A DNA stretch of 64,000 nt from Thermoproteota archaeon (GCA_013153145.1 JAADEY010000042.1:1-64000), one strand, 5' to 3'. Positions 52,439 to 61,774 are shown, numbered from the stretch's first letter. Translations and numbers: made by a program. Notes: a model not told the origin generated them from the sequence alone.

Positions 52439-53263
52439 GTGCCAGGGAAATGCAGGCTCGTAAGACAGGGGCCTCGTAGGCCGATAAGCATAGGCGGGGT
52501 TATGGTGGGCGAGCAGGGGAAACCAGTAGTCATAGCAGGCCCCTGCAGCGTCGAGGACAGGGAGATGATAAGGGAGACCGCAGACTACATAGCCAGGGAG
52601 ATAGTCGACGGCCTAGGCTTCAAGAGGATAATCCTCCGGGGCGGCTGCTGGAAGCCCCGCACAAGCCCATACAGCTTCCAGGGCCACGGCTGGAGGGCTG
52701 TGGAGTGGCTCCGGGAGGCCGGGGATAGGGCCGGGCTACCGGTCATAACAGAGGTCATGGACCCGAGGCACGTCGCCGGCCTGGCAGGGATGGTTGACGC
52801 CGTCTGGGTCGGCGCCAGGAACATGCAGAACACGCCACTACTCCTCGAGCTAGCCTCAGGCTTCCCCGGCCCGGTGCTGCTGAAGAGGCACTTCGGCGCA
52901 CTGATAGAGGAGTGGCTATGCGCGGCGGAGTACCTGCTGGCGAACGGGAAGGAGGACGTCGCCCTAATAGAGAGGGGGACGAGGGGCATCAACGAGTACG
53001 CCAGGTTCACCCTCGACGTGACGGTTATACCGATAGTGAAGCAGGAGGCCCGGCTACCACTCGTCGTCGACGTGAGCCACCCGGCCGGGAAGAGGAGCCT
53101 CGTACCAGCCCTCGCGAGGGCTGCACTGGCCGCGGGGGCCGACGGCATAATGGTGGAGGTGCACCCCGAGCCGGGAAGGGCTCTAAGTGATAAAGACCAG
53201 CAGCTTGGACTGGAGGAGTTCCGGAGACTCCTGGAAAGCCTTATGGAGATGAAGCTGCTTTGA
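52439..53263 (+). CDS. aroG: 3-deoxy-7-phosphoheptulonate (DAHP) synthase
   Basis: 274 residues from GTG 52439; the segment RRPISIGGVMVGEQGKPVVIAG matches the usual N-terminal strand of this class, so a start at ATG 52502 would cut into the fold. Motifs AGPCSVED, RGGCWKPRTSPYSFQG, WVGARNMQN, LLKRHFGALIEEW, VDVSHPAGKRSLV, VEVHPEPGRALSD: the short Pyrococcus/Aquifex-type enzyme without a regulatory domain. Condenses erythrose 4-phosphate with phosphoenolpyruvate. The stop overlaps the TTG of aroB by 4 bp. Confidence 0.93.
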   Translation: MPGKCRLVRQGPRRPISIGGVMVGEQGKPVVIAGPCSVEDREMIRETADYIAREIVDGLGFKRIILRGGCWKPRTSPYSFQGHGWRAVEWLREAGDRAGLPVITEVMDPRHVAGLAGMVDAVWVGARNMQNTPLLLELASGFPGPVLLKRHFGALIEEWLCAAEYLLANGKEDVALIERGTRGINEYARFTLDVTVIPIVKQEARLPLVVDVSHPAGKRSLVPALARAALAAGADGIMVEVHPEPGRALSDKDQQLGLEEFRRLLESLMEMKLL

Positions 53264-54354
53264 AGAGGATAGAGGCCCACATAGTAGACTTCCTCGACAC
53301 AGTAGTCCTCATAGGCTCCGGGTCTACACGCGTCCTCGGGAGGCTCCTCCACGGCCTAAACACGGAGAGAGTCTTCATAGTCGCTGATAGGGCTGTGGCT
53401 GGGAAGGCGCTGGAGATCCGGAGGAGCGTCGAGGAGGCCGGCCTCGAGACCGTCTACATGGAGGTTGAGGCGGGGGAGGCGTTCAAATCCCTGGATAGCA
53501 TAGTGGGGCTGTGGAGGTGGATGATAGAGAACAGTGTCTCCAGGAGCGACTTCCTGGTGGCCATCGGTGGCGGGACGCTGAGCGATGCAGCCGGCTTCGC
53601 CGCGGCCACAATCCTCCGGGGTATAAGGTGGTGTAACGTGCCGACAACCCTCCTCGGCATGGCAGACGCGTGTGTGGGCGGGAAGACGGGGATAGACTTC
53701 GACGGCAAGAACCTCGTCGGCGCCTTCCACCACCCAACCATAGTGCTCTGCGACACATCCTTCCTAGAGACGCTCCCCGAGAGGATCTACAGGATGGGGT
53801 TCTCGGAGATCGTCAAGCACGGGCTGCTCGCCGGCCACGCGTTCTACAAGTGGCTGAGGGACCACTCACACGAGCTTAGGAGGAGGGTTATGGATGCCGT
53901 GGAGGAGGCTATAGCGAGGAGCCTGCGGTTCAAGCTAGGGGTTGTGCAGAGGGATTACAGGGAGGTGTCGGGGTACAGGATGATACTCAACCTCGGCCAC
54001 ACCGTGGCACACGCTATTGAGCATGCCTCGGGCTACACGATCCCGCACGGGGAGGCGGTATCAATGGGGCTCGTGGTCGAGCTCGAGGCTTCAAGGATGC
54101 TGCTCGGATTCGAGGAGAAGAGGGTTGCCGAGACCCGGAGGCTCCTGGAAGACCTCGGGCTGCCCTCCACCCCTCCGAGGGAGATAGATGCTGCAGAGGC
54201 TCTGAAGGCAATAATGCTCGACAAGAAGAGGAGGGGAGGGATGATAGTCCTGCCCCTCCTCGAGGCCCTCGGCAGGCCCAGGCTGATGAGGATGCCCGTG
54301 GAGGATGCCTACAGGATCCTGCTCGACGCCTGGAGGAGGGTTATGGCATGCTAG
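53260..54354 (+). CDS. aroB: 3-dehydroquinate synthase
   Basis: 364 residues from a TTG overlapping the DAHP synthase stop. NAD-binding AIGGGTLSDAAGFAAAT, VPTTLLGMADACVGGKTGIDFDGKNLVGAFHHP, zinc ligands in GFSEIVKHGLL, LNLGHTVAHAIEH and IPHGEAVSMG, and the LDKKRRGGMIVLPLL segment. Cyclises DAHP to 3-dehydroquinate. Confidence 0.95.
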   Translation: MKRIEAHIVDFLDTVVLIGSGSTRVLGRLLHGLNTERVFIVADRAVAGKALEIRRSVEEAGLETVYMEVEAGEAFKSLDSIVGLWRWMIENSVSRSDFLVAIGGGTLSDAAGFAAATILRGIRWCNVPTTLLGMADACVGGKTGIDFDGKNLVGAFHHPTIVLCDTSFLETLPERIYRMGFSEIVKHGLLAGHAFYKWLRDHSHELRRRVMDAVEEAIARSLRFKLGVVQRDYREVSGYRMILNLGHTVAHAIEHASGYTIPHGEAVSMGLVVELEASRMLLGFEEKRVAETRRLLEDLGLPSTPPREIDAAEALKAIMLDKKRRGGMIVLPLLEALGRPRLMRMPVEDAYRILLDAWRRVMAC

Positions 54355-55028
54355 GCATGGATAGGGTATGCTGCGTGCTGACCCGGGAGTCCAGCCTCGG
54401 CGAGGCTATAAGGTGTGGCTGCAGGCTGGTCGAGGTCAGGCTCGACCATACGGGCGTCGCTGAGGGGCTCAGCCTGGTCGAGGAGGCCGCCTCGGCTGGC
54501 ATGAGGGTTGTCGCGACGCTCCGGGAGGCGGGGGAGGGTGGTGAGTGGAGGGGTGGCGTGGGGGAGAAGGTCGACGCCCTACTGAGGGCCCTCGATGCAG
54601 GCGCGTGGATGATTGACTCCGAGTATGGCTTCAGGGGCTTTGATGAGCTCGTCTCCTCGGCCCCGGGCAGGGTTATTGCCAGCATGCATGTGATGGACTG
54701 TACCCCTGAGCCCACCGAGCTCCTCGCAGGCCTGGTCGGGGCGATGCTTAGGGATGGTGCAGCGATAGCTAAGATGGTCACCATGGCTAGGAGCGTCGGC
54801 GACGCTGTGAGGGTTCTCGGGCTCAACAGCCTCAACCCTGGAAGGGTCATAGCCTTCGCCATGGGCGGCAGGGGTGTGTTGTCGAGGATCCTGGCGCCAC
54901 TCTACGGGGCCCCATTCACCTACGCGCACCTAGGCGAGTCGGTCGCCCCGGGCCAGCTCAGCGTCGGCGAGCTGCTGGAGCTGTGGGGGAGGCTGGGGCT
55001 ACTCGAACCTGACACGCCCAATCCTTGA
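54348..55028 (+). CDS. aroD: 3-dehydroquinate dehydratase, type I
   Basis: 226 residues from ATG 54348, overlapping aroB by 7 bp; ATG 54357 also fits. TIM-barrel motifs: LVEVRLDH, VVATLRE, WMIDSEYG, VIASMHVMD (catalytic His), AIAKMVTMA (Schiff-base Lys), IAFAMGGRGVLSRI, FTYAHL. Dehydrates 3-dehydroquinate. 3' end overlaps convergent aroA by 30 bp. Confidence 0.93.
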   Translation: MLGMDRVCCVLTRESSLGEAIRCGCRLVEVRLDHTGVAEGLSLVEEAASAGMRVVATLREAGEGGEWRGGVGEKVDALLRALDAGAWMIDSEYGFRGFDELVSSAPGRVIASMHVMDCTPEPTELLAGLVGAMLRDGAAIAKMVTMARSVGDAVRVLGLNSLNPGRVIAFAMGGRGVLSRILAPLYGAPFTYAHLGESVAPGQLSVGELLELWGRLGLLEPDTPNP

Positions 55029-56273
55029 GAGGGCGTCCCAGAAGCCTGGATAGGACTTCGCGACCGCTGATGCAGAGTGTATCCTCACGGGGTGGCTTGA
55101 CGCCGCCGCGAGAACCGCCGCCGCCATGACTATGCGGTGGTCGGGCACGGGGTGAAGGTCTCCCGGCGGGTTTAGGCTGCCGCAGACGCCCTCAATGACT
55201 ATGCAGTCGCCGTCAACCCCCGCCTCCACCCCCGCCTCGGCCAGGAGGCGTATTATCGCGTCAACCCTGTCCGACTCCTTCAGCCTCAGCCTGGAGATGC
55301 AGCATATCCTTGACTCGCCGCACGCCGTCGCCGCGAGTGCTGCGAGTACTGGTGCGAGGTCGGGGTGGGGGTCTATGCAGGCCCTCAGTGGCCGGAGGGG
55401 CTCGGGCGGCTTGGAGGACTCGACGAGCCTCCCCCTAACCTCGACCAAGGCCCCCATGGAGCGCAGGTAGTCGATGACAGCCCTGTCCGGCTGCGGGTCG
55501 TCGGGGTCTAGTCCACGTACAGCCACCCTGCCTGCGACCGCCCCTATCGCTAGGAGGGGGGCTGCGCTCGACCAGTCGCCGGGAACCCTGTACGTCGAGG
55601 GCTTCGGGGGGCCCTCGACGCCGTATATGTCTCCCTTGACCCACGTGTCCACGGAGAATGCCTCTAGAACCCTTATGGTTACCTCGACGTAGCCCCTGGA
55701 GGAGAGGCCCAGCACCCTTATCGTTGATGGTGGGCGCCTGGAGAGGGCTATGAGGAGGGCTGTGAGGTACTGGCTGCTCTCCGTGGCGTCGAGCTCGGTG
55801 TAGCCTCCCTCCATGGGCCCCATCACGGCCGCCGGTGGGCAGCAGCCGCGGTGGAGCAGGGTCTTCGCGCCGAGGGCCTCCATGGATCTCGCTAGGGGTG
55901 CTAGGGGTCTCTCGTGGAGCCTCCCCCTGCCGTGGAGGAGTATTGGCTTGTCCTGCAGGCCTGCTATGGCGTAGAAGACCCTGAGTGTTGTCCCGGACTC
56001 CCTGCAGTCTATCGCGGGTGTCCAGCCCGGCTCGCCCGCCGAGTACACCTCGAGCATGCCGGGCGACTCCTCTATCCTTGCGCCGAGGAGCCTTGCCGCT
56101 GTTATGGTGGCGCGTGTGTCGTCGCTGTATAGGGGGTTGATTATCCTTGAGACGCCCCTGGCGAGCAGTGCTACTGCTATGGCTCGGTGCGTGTAGCTCT
56201 TTGATGGAGGGGCGTCTACCACGCCCTCCATCCTGGAGGGGTAGATGGTTGCGGCCGCCAAGACGCTGCCCAC
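54999..56273 (-). CDS. aroA: 5-enolpyruvylshikimate-3-phosphate synthase
   Basis: 424 residues. PPSKSYTHRAIAVALLA (shikimate phosphate site), DCRESGTTLRVFYAIAG, LDATESSQYLTALLIAL, YRVPGDWSSAAPLLAIGA, LRLKESDRVDAIIRLL, DHRIVMAAAVLAAAS. Joins shikimate 3-phosphate and phosphoenolpyruvate. Stands alone on the minus strand while its usual operon partners lie on the plus strand. Confidence 0.95.
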   Translation of the reverse strand: MGSVLAAATIYPSRMEGVVDAPPSKSYTHRAIAVALLARGVSRIINPLYSDDTRATITAARLLGARIEESPGMLEVYSAGEPGWTPAIDCRESGTTLRVFYAIAGLQDKPILLHGRGRLHERPLAPLARSMEALGAKTLLHRGCCPPAAVMGPMEGGYTELDATESSQYLTALLIALSRRPPSTIRVLGLSSRGYVEVTIRVLEAFSVDTWVKGDIYGVEGPPKPSTYRVPGDWSSAAPLLAIGAVAGRVAVRGLDPDDPQPDRAVIDYLRSMGALVEVRGRLVESSKPPEPLRPLRACIDPHPDLAPVLAALAATACGESRICCISRLRLKESDRVDAIIRLLAEAGVEAGVDGDCIVIEGVCGSLNPPGDLHPVPDHRIVMAAAVLAAASSHPVRIHSASAVAKSYPGFWDALSRIGRVRFE

Positions 56274-56353
56274 CTTGAGCCCACCAGGGTAGGGGGCCGC
56301 GAGGTATTACACCCCTACCCCGCAGAGAACCTACTCCATAGGCGAGAAGAGCC

Positions 56354-57217
56354 TTGAAGCCAGTCCTACGCTCACGGGACTACACGGTCTACGAGCTCGA
56401 CCCATCCCCCTGGGGCTATGAAGGGGTGACCTCAGCCTACATAGTCGCGAGGGGCTCCAGGGGCTTCATAGTAGACCCGGGGTTCCAGTCCACCGCGGGC
56501 AGGGTTCTCGAGGCAGCCCGTAGCCTCGGTGTACGGGTAGAGGCAGTCCTCGTGACACACATCCACCTAGACCATGCAGGGGGAGCGGCATACATAGCGT
56601 TGGCGGAGGACGCGCCGGTCTACGTGCATCCACGCGGCGCCAGGCACCTAGCCTGGCCCGGCAGGCTCTTCGAGGCTGCATGCAGCGTCGTGGGCCCCGA
56701 CGCGGCTGCATCCGGCAGGCCCCTAGACCTACCACCCTCCATGATAATCGAGACCAGGGATGGGGGCTGCGAGCACATAGCAGGCGTCGAGGTCTGCTTC
56801 CACCACACACCCGGCCACGCAAGCCACCACCAGGCAATAAGCATCGGTGATGCCGTCTTCACCGGCGACGCGATGGGGCTCCACTACGGCGGCTGCTACG
56901 CGCCCTCAACGCCGCCGCCACTCCACCTAGACAAGTACATCGACAGCGTCATGCTCATAGCCGGCGATCTAAGGCCGAGAGTGCTCCTCTACACCCATCA
57001 TGGGGCCTCCTGGGAGCCGAGGAGGGCTGCCGTAGGGCTCCTGGAGGAGCTGGCCGTGTGGGCCTCCGCCGGCAGCCTCGGGGAGCTGTTGGAGAGGAGT
57101 AGGTGCGCTAGGATGGTCTACGAGGCATTGAAGACTGTGCCGTATTTCCGCGGGGAGGTCGAGAGGAGCCTCGAGGGCATAAGGCTCTACGTCACCCGCC
57201 GAGGAGGACGAGGCTGA
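56354..57217 (+). CDS. Metallo-beta-lactamase-fold hydrolase
   Basis: 287 residues from a TTG. THIHLDHAGGAAYIAL (HxHxDH zinc site), HHTPGHASHHQAI, FTGDAMGLHYGG, and a late YTHHGAS. Resembles glyoxalase II-like and N-acyl hydrolase members of the fold; substrate unknown. 3' end overlaps the convergent exporter gene by 26 bp. Confidence 0.87.
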   Translation: MKPVLRSRDYTVYELDPSPWGYEGVTSAYIVARGSRGFIVDPGFQSTAGRVLEAARSLGVRVEAVLVTHIHLDHAGGAAYIALAEDAPVYVHPRGARHLAWPGRLFEAACSVVGPDAAASGRPLDLPPSMIIETRDGGCEHIAGVEVCFHHTPGHASHHQAISIGDAVFTGDAMGLHYGGCYAPSTPPPLHLDKYIDSVMLIAGDLRPRVLLYTHHGASWEPRRAAVGLLEELAVWASAGSLGELLERSRCARMVYEALKTVPYFRGEVERSLEGIRLYVTRRGGRG

Positions 57218-58058
57218 CTATACCCGCCACTATGAGGCACGCCCCTAGAAGCTCCCATATGCTAGGCTTCTCCCGGAGGGCGAGCGCCGAGAGCAGCATG
57301 GAGGTGGGGAGGCTTATCGTCGACACGACCGTCGCCCTCGCAGCGCCTATCAGTGGGAGGCCTGCATAGAAGAAGAGATCCCCGATGCCGATGCCGAGCA
57401 CGCCGCCGGCCACAACCCAGCCAACACCCCTCCCGCGGAGCATCCTCGCGAGCCTCGGTGCAGCGTAGGGTGCGAGGAGGAGTAGGATGACTAGGAGCTT
57501 GACTATGTTGAGCTGCAGGGGCCCCGCCTCGACCGCCGCGACCTTGGCCGCCAGCACACCAAGGCCCCAGGAGACGCTCGCGCCGAGCACCTCCAGTACG
57601 CCGCGCAGCCTCGTACCTCCTCCCCCGCCTCCACTCTCCCTGGATGCGGCGTAGACGCCCGCCATCACCAGGGCTACCGCCGCTACGAGGCCGGGGGTCA
57701 GCCTCTCCCCGAGGACTAGTACTGCAGCCGCCGACGCTATCACTATGTACGTGTATGCTATAGGGTAGACTGTTGAGACCGAGGCATCCCTCAACGCGGC
57801 CATGTATAGGCCGTCGCCCGTCACGCCTATGAGGATCCCGGCGGCAATGCAGACCGGCAGGCTCTGGAGCGGCGGGGGACGCGGGTCTATGAGGAGCCAG
57901 GCTATGGTCATGACTAGCAGTGCTAGGGGTGCCCTGGCCCAGCACCCGGTCAGGGGGTCGGCTAGCCTGGTCATCCCGCGGCGGTAGAGTATGGCTGCAG
58001 CCGCCCAGCACACTGCAGCCGCTGCGACGAGCAGGCCGCCTAGAAGCTCCGAGTCCAC
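57192..58058 (-). CDS. EamA (DMT superfamily) transporter
   Basis: 288 residues with ten membrane helices in two EamA repeats (LLVAAAAVCWAAAAILYRRGM at the start of the first; VLEVLGASVSWGLGVLAAKVAAV at the start of the second). Usually exports metabolites or amino acids; substrate unknown. Confidence 0.85.
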   Translation of the reverse strand: MDSELLGGLLVAAAAVCWAAAAILYRRGMTRLADPLTGCWARAPLALLVMTIAWLLIDPRPPPLQSLPVCIAAGILIGVTGDGLYMAALRDASVSTVYPIAYTYIVIASAAAVLVLGERLTPGLVAAVALVMAGVYAASRESGGGGGGTRLRGVLEVLGASVSWGLGVLAAKVAAVEAGPLQLNIVKLLVILLLLAPYAAPRLARMLRGRGVGWVVAGGVLGIGIGDLFFYAGLPLIGAARATVVSTISLPTSMLLSALALREKPSIWELLGACLIVAGIVSLVLLGG

Positions 58059-58093
58059 CTAGCGCCCCTGGGGCGGGGACGCCTCCAGGTGTG

Positions 58094-59302
58094 CTAGGCT
58101 TTAACCCCGAGGCTGCCTAGCAGCCGTAGCACCTCGTCCTCGAGGGCCACGTCGTATGAGACTAGTATCGCGTCGCCTGGCTCCACTGTGAGTCCGTGGA
58201 TGTTGTATGGTGTTACGGCTATCCATTCGCTCCCCCTCCTCACGGCGAGTATCGAGGCTCCGAGATCCTCCAGTTTCTCGGCGAGCTCGTCCAGGCTTGC
58301 CCTCCTCCAGCACCTGAACACCCTTATCCTCTCACTACCCTCCTCCAGTATCGCCGACAATAGCTCCCTGCACTCCTCCTCCGCCGGCATCATTATGATG
58401 TATGTCAGCGAGTCCGAGGTATCCTCCAGCCTAGTTATGAGTGTTAGGAGGGCGAGCTTGTCTGTCTCGTCGAGGCCCTGCAGCCCTATTATCTTCTTCG
58501 AGGCGTCTACGCGTAGGTCGTCGAGGAAGACCTCCATCTCGAGGAGCTCCTCAGCCAGCATGGGGTCCTGGGCCTTGAGCTGGTAGTGGGCGAGGTCGTT
58601 CATGACTAGGAGGAAGTCTATCATCGATGTTATGCTTGAAAGTATCTTCTCCATCCCCTCCGGGGGCTTGAGCTCCGCCGGCCTCTCCTCCCCTATGTCC
58701 TCGAGGAGGTCGCCGACGTTGTCCTTGAAGCCCTTCACGTATATCACGTCATACTCCCTCACGACCTCGTCCTGGGGGTTGAGTATCCACTTACCCCCGC
58801 GCAGTATCGCTAAGACCTCTACGGCGTACTTCTCCCTCAGCTCCTCGACGCTCCTCCCGGCTAGCCTGTCACCGCGTATCCTGGTGACGACCACGTTGCT
58901 TATGGCTACGAGCTGGTGGTATAGCTCCTTGCTTGGCGCGACTCCCTTTATGACCAGCGAGGCGAGGTCCTTGAATGCATCCATTATCTTGTCTACGCCG
59001 AAGACGTACATGTATATCGGGGCCGCCTTTGGCGCACTGTCTATGTCGTGGCCGACGACCACAGCCATGTGTATTAGGAGCTGGTACGCCAGCTCGTCGA
59101 CGACGCTCTCGAGCTCTATTATGTGGCGTGCGGCTAGCTCGTCGCCGGATAGGTAGGTGAAGCTCCCCAGCTCTATGACTGTGTGGAGGTATAGGCGGAG
59201 CTTCTTGAGCACCTCAGCGACGCTGACAGGCTGGTATCTTACGAGCTTCAGTTTCGCGTGGATGCGTTTATGGATATCCCTCTCCTCAAGGGTAGAGGAC
59301 AT
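58094..59302 (-). CDS. PhoU/TrkA-C domain protein, probable cation-channel regulator
   Basis: 402 residues. Order: PhoU-like helices (about 20-125), a TrkA_C/RCK_C domain (EVLAILRGGKWILNPQDEVVREYDVIYVKG), a second PhoU-like helical segment (about 215-300), and a second TrkA_C domain (ILAVRRGSEWIAVTPYNIHGLTVEPGDAILVSY). This duplicated PhoU-TrkA_C layout is found in archaeal proteins that regulate cation transport. Divergent from an MgtE/SLC41-like transporter, its likely target. Confidence 0.82.
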   Translation of the reverse strand: MSSTLEERDIHKRIHAKLKLVRYQPVSVAEVLKKLRLYLHTVIELGSFTYLSGDELAARHIIELESVVDELAYQLLIHMAVVVGHDIDSAPKAAPIYMYVFGVDKIMDAFKDLASLVIKGVAPSKELYHQLVAISNVVVTRIRGDRLAGRSVEELREKYAVEVLAILRGGKWILNPQDEVVREYDVIYVKGFKDNVGDLLEDIGEERPAELKPPEGMEKILSSITSMIDFLLVMNDLAHYQLKAQDPMLAEELLEMEVFLDDLRVDASKKIIGLQGLDETDKLALLTLITRLEDTSDSLTYIIMMPAEEECRELLSAILEEGSERIRVFRCWRRASLDELAEKLEDLGASILAVRRGSEWIAVTPYNIHGLTVEPGDAILVSYDVALEDEVLRLLGSLGVKA

Positions 59303-59342
59303 CGCCTCGGCTAACCTAGTCTCTCTGTCTGAGTGGGTGCAC

Positions 59343-59353
59343 CCCTATAAAAC
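59343..59353. promoter_or_regulatory. TATA element between the divergent cation-transport genes
   Basis: CCCTATAAAAC lies 41 bp before the PhoU/TrkA-C gene (minus) and 56 bp before the MgtE-like gene (plus). It is the only AT-rich element in the gap and may serve one or both directions. Confidence 0.45.
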
Positions 59354-59408
59354 ATCTAAACTCCGGGGCGGTGGTGGTGCTGGAGAGGCGGCGGGGAGAG
59401 GCGGGATA

Positions 59409-60632
59409 GTGGCATGGCTGAGGATGAGCAGGGAGACGAGGAAGGATCTACTAGAGGGCACCGCGTCGCTGATGCTCTGCAACGTAGGCGACTATATATC
59501 GGGCTTCTTCCTCCAGCTCTCAGAGCCCATCATAAGGAGCGCGCACGCGCTCCTCGCACTCCTCCCCGCCGCCAGTGATGCGCGCGGCGACGTCTACTCG
59601 AGCTATGGGTCGAGGCTTGGGACGCTCCTCCACCTAGGCCTCTTCAAGAGGCATTACCGGGGCGAGCTACTGGCCCTCATCACCCTCCTCATAGCCGTGA
59701 ACCTCTGGGTCGGCCTCCTCGTGGTAGTGATAAACGACCTCCTAGCCGGGCAGAAGATGAACCCGATAGACATACCATTCATAGCCCTCTTCTCAGCGAG
59801 CCTCGCGGCACTAATGATGATACCATCCACTACATGGCTCGCAGTAACATCGTTTAGGAGGGGGCTTGACCCGGACAACCTCGTGTCACCCATAGCAACC
59901 CTATTCGGCGACATGGTAACAATACCGACGATAATCGCCGGCTACCTCGTGGCAGTCAACACCCCCACGGAGGGAAAGATAGCCTTCATCGCCGCCTCCG
60001 CCGCCGCGCTGCTAACGGTGACAGCTTACCTAGTCCTGGGCGCCAGGAGGGGGAGACAGGAGATGAGGAGGGCTGTCAGGATAATCAAGGAGAACCTCAC
60101 AGTCATAATGATCTCGACGCTGCTGAGCGCGCTCGCAGGCGTAGTACTGGTGGATAACATACAGTCGATACTCTCCTGGAAGGGGGTGCTGGCCGTAGTC
60201 CCAGCCTTCCTCGAGGACGGCGGCGCCATAGCATGCAGGTTCTCCTCGAGGCTCGCGACAATGCTCCACCTAGGCAGGGTGAGGCTGAGCAGACTTCCAA
60301 GGGACCGCTGGGTGCTGGTGCAGTTCGGCATAAACATGTTCCACGCACTCCTCATATTCACCTCCCTCGGGGCATTCGGCGCATTCATCTCGATCGCCTC
60401 GGGAGGCTCCATAGGCGAGGCAGCCGCCGTCTTCACCGTCGTCCTAGCGGCGGGCATCGTGCTCGCCGCGACAGTCTCACTACTCACCTACTACCTCGCA
60501 ATGGCGTCCTTCATACTAGGCATAGACCCGGACAACACCCTCGCCCCGATACTGACAAGCATAGCCGACATACTAGGCACGACAAGCCTAGCAGCAATGA
60601 TAATCCTGGCATCCGGCGCCCTACTGGTCTAG
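59409..60632 (+). CDS. MgtE/SLC41-like divalent cation transporter, duplicated membrane domain
   Basis: 407 residues from GTG 59409 (ATG 59424 also fits). Two homologous halves: LPAASDARGDVYSSYGSRLGTLLHLG in the first and VPAFLEDGGAIACRFSSRLATMLHLG in the second; each is followed by five or so membrane helices and a GLDPDNLVSPIATLFGD / GIDPDNTLAPILTSIAD segment. No cytoplasmic N or CBS domains as in bacterial MgtE, so this is the eukaryote-like SLC41 arrangement; gating is probably supplied by the divergent PhoU/TrkA-C protein. Confidence 0.85.
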   Translation: MAWLRMSRETRKDLLEGTASLMLCNVGDYISGFFLQLSEPIIRSAHALLALLPAASDARGDVYSSYGSRLGTLLHLGLFKRHYRGELLALITLLIAVNLWVGLLVVVINDLLAGQKMNPIDIPFIALFSASLAALMMIPSTTWLAVTSFRRGLDPDNLVSPIATLFGDMVTIPTIIAGYLVAVNTPTEGKIAFIAASAAALLTVTAYLVLGARRGRQEMRRAVRIIKENLTVIMISTLLSALAGVVLVDNIQSILSWKGVLAVVPAFLEDGGAIACRFSSRLATMLHLGRVRLSRLPRDRWVLVQFGINMFHALLIFTSLGAFGAFISIASGGSIGEAAAVFTVVLAAGIVLAATVSLLTYYLAMASFILGIDPDNTLAPILTSIADILGTTSLAAMIILASGALLV

Positions 60633-60679
60633 GGCTGCAACCAGCGCCGAGCAGCTCCACCGGGCGGGGCTGGGGCTGA

Positions 60680-61774
60680 TTGACCAGCGTCCTCGACGCC
60701 TTCGTCATAAAGCCTAGTAGCTACATCTCGGGGCTGTGCTACTCGGTTTTCCGCGTCGAGCCGTATAGTAGCTGTGGGTTCGGCTGCCTCTACTGCTACG
60801 CCAGGTGGTACCGCTCCGGCGGCGGTGTTGAACCTCAGTGGAGGGTTGTGGCTGCGTGGCGTAGGCTTGCCCGGGCCGTGGCCCGGCTGCCGGCGTCGTT
60901 CTTCTTCAGGCTTGCAACGCTCTCGGAGCCTTTCCAGGGTGCTGAGCGGCTATACTATGCCTCCCTCGATGTCCTGAGGACGGCGCTCCGGCTGCGGGTA
61001 CCCCTGGTGGTCAATACCAAGTCCCTGCTCGTCACCATGGAGCCGTGGGTGGGTGTGCTGGAGGCTCTCGCGGGCATGGGGCTTGTAGTGGTGCAGGTGA
61101 GCATCGGGTTCCCCGACAAGTACTCCGTTGTCGTCGAGCCCGGCGCCCCGCCTGCCTCGTCTAGGCTTAGGGTTGTCGAGGAGTTGTCGAGGCGCGGGAT
61201 ACCCGTCGTGGTGCGTGTTCAGCCGCTTGTGCCTGGGCTTGAGGAGGAGCAGGTGGGGTTGGCTGAGGAGGCTGTGGTGAGGGGTGCTGTTGGGGTTATA
61301 GGTGAGTCTCTCCGCTGCACTAGGAGCGACTTGGGGTTGTTGAGGCGGCTCCTCCCGCTCGACGAGTCCGTGGAGTGGGTGGATTACCAGCTTGGCAGGG
61401 CTCCCGGCAGGGAGGGCCTCCTCCACCCAGCGAGGGAGTGGAGGAGATGGATTCACGGGGAGTTGAGGGGGGTGGTCGAGTCCTATGGGGCGGTGTATAC
61501 TGCGTGCAAGGAGGGTGTCGCGCCGCCTCCCGGTGTCGACTGCTGCCAGGCCTCGATCCATCTCCGTGTACCGGTTGCTTTGAGGCCTACGCTTTACGAG
61601 CTCGCACGCCTAGGCGTAGATGACCCTATCGAGGCGTGCAGGAGGCTTGGGGCCCCCTACACGTGCTCGATTCATCATAGGGGCTTGTTTAGGAGGTGGC
61701 TGCGCATGCACGAGGGCATGCTCCGGAGGCTTGCAGGGAGGAGTGGGGCTGCTAGGAGACTACTCCTCCTATGA
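60680..61774 (+). CDS. Radical SAM protein, spore photoproduct lyase-like
   Basis: 364 residues from a TTG. Cluster motif SSCGFGCLYCYARWYRSG (CxxxCxxC), FFFRLATLSEPFQGAE, VQVSIGFPDK, PVVVRVQPLVPGLEEEQV. The layout fits the SplB/DNA repair photolyase-like group (COG1533). A cysteine cluster near the C-terminus (YTACKEGV...VDCCQAS...YTCSIHH) may hold another metal site. Substrate unknown. Confidence 0.8.
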   Translation: MTSVLDAFVIKPSSYISGLCYSVFRVEPYSSCGFGCLYCYARWYRSGGGVEPQWRVVAAWRRLARAVARLPASFFFRLATLSEPFQGAERLYYASLDVLRTALRLRVPLVVNTKSLLVTMEPWVGVLEALAGMGLVVVQVSIGFPDKYSVVVEPGAPPASSRLRVVEELSRRGIPVVVRVQPLVPGLEEEQVGLAEEAVVRGAVGVIGESLRCTRSDLGLLRRLLPLDESVEWVDYQLGRAPGREGLLHPAREWRRWIHGELRGVVESYGAVYTACKEGVAPPPGVDCCQASIHLRVPVALRPTLYELARLGVDDPIEACRRLGAPYTCSIHHRGLFRRWLRMHEGMLRRLAGRSGAARRLLLL

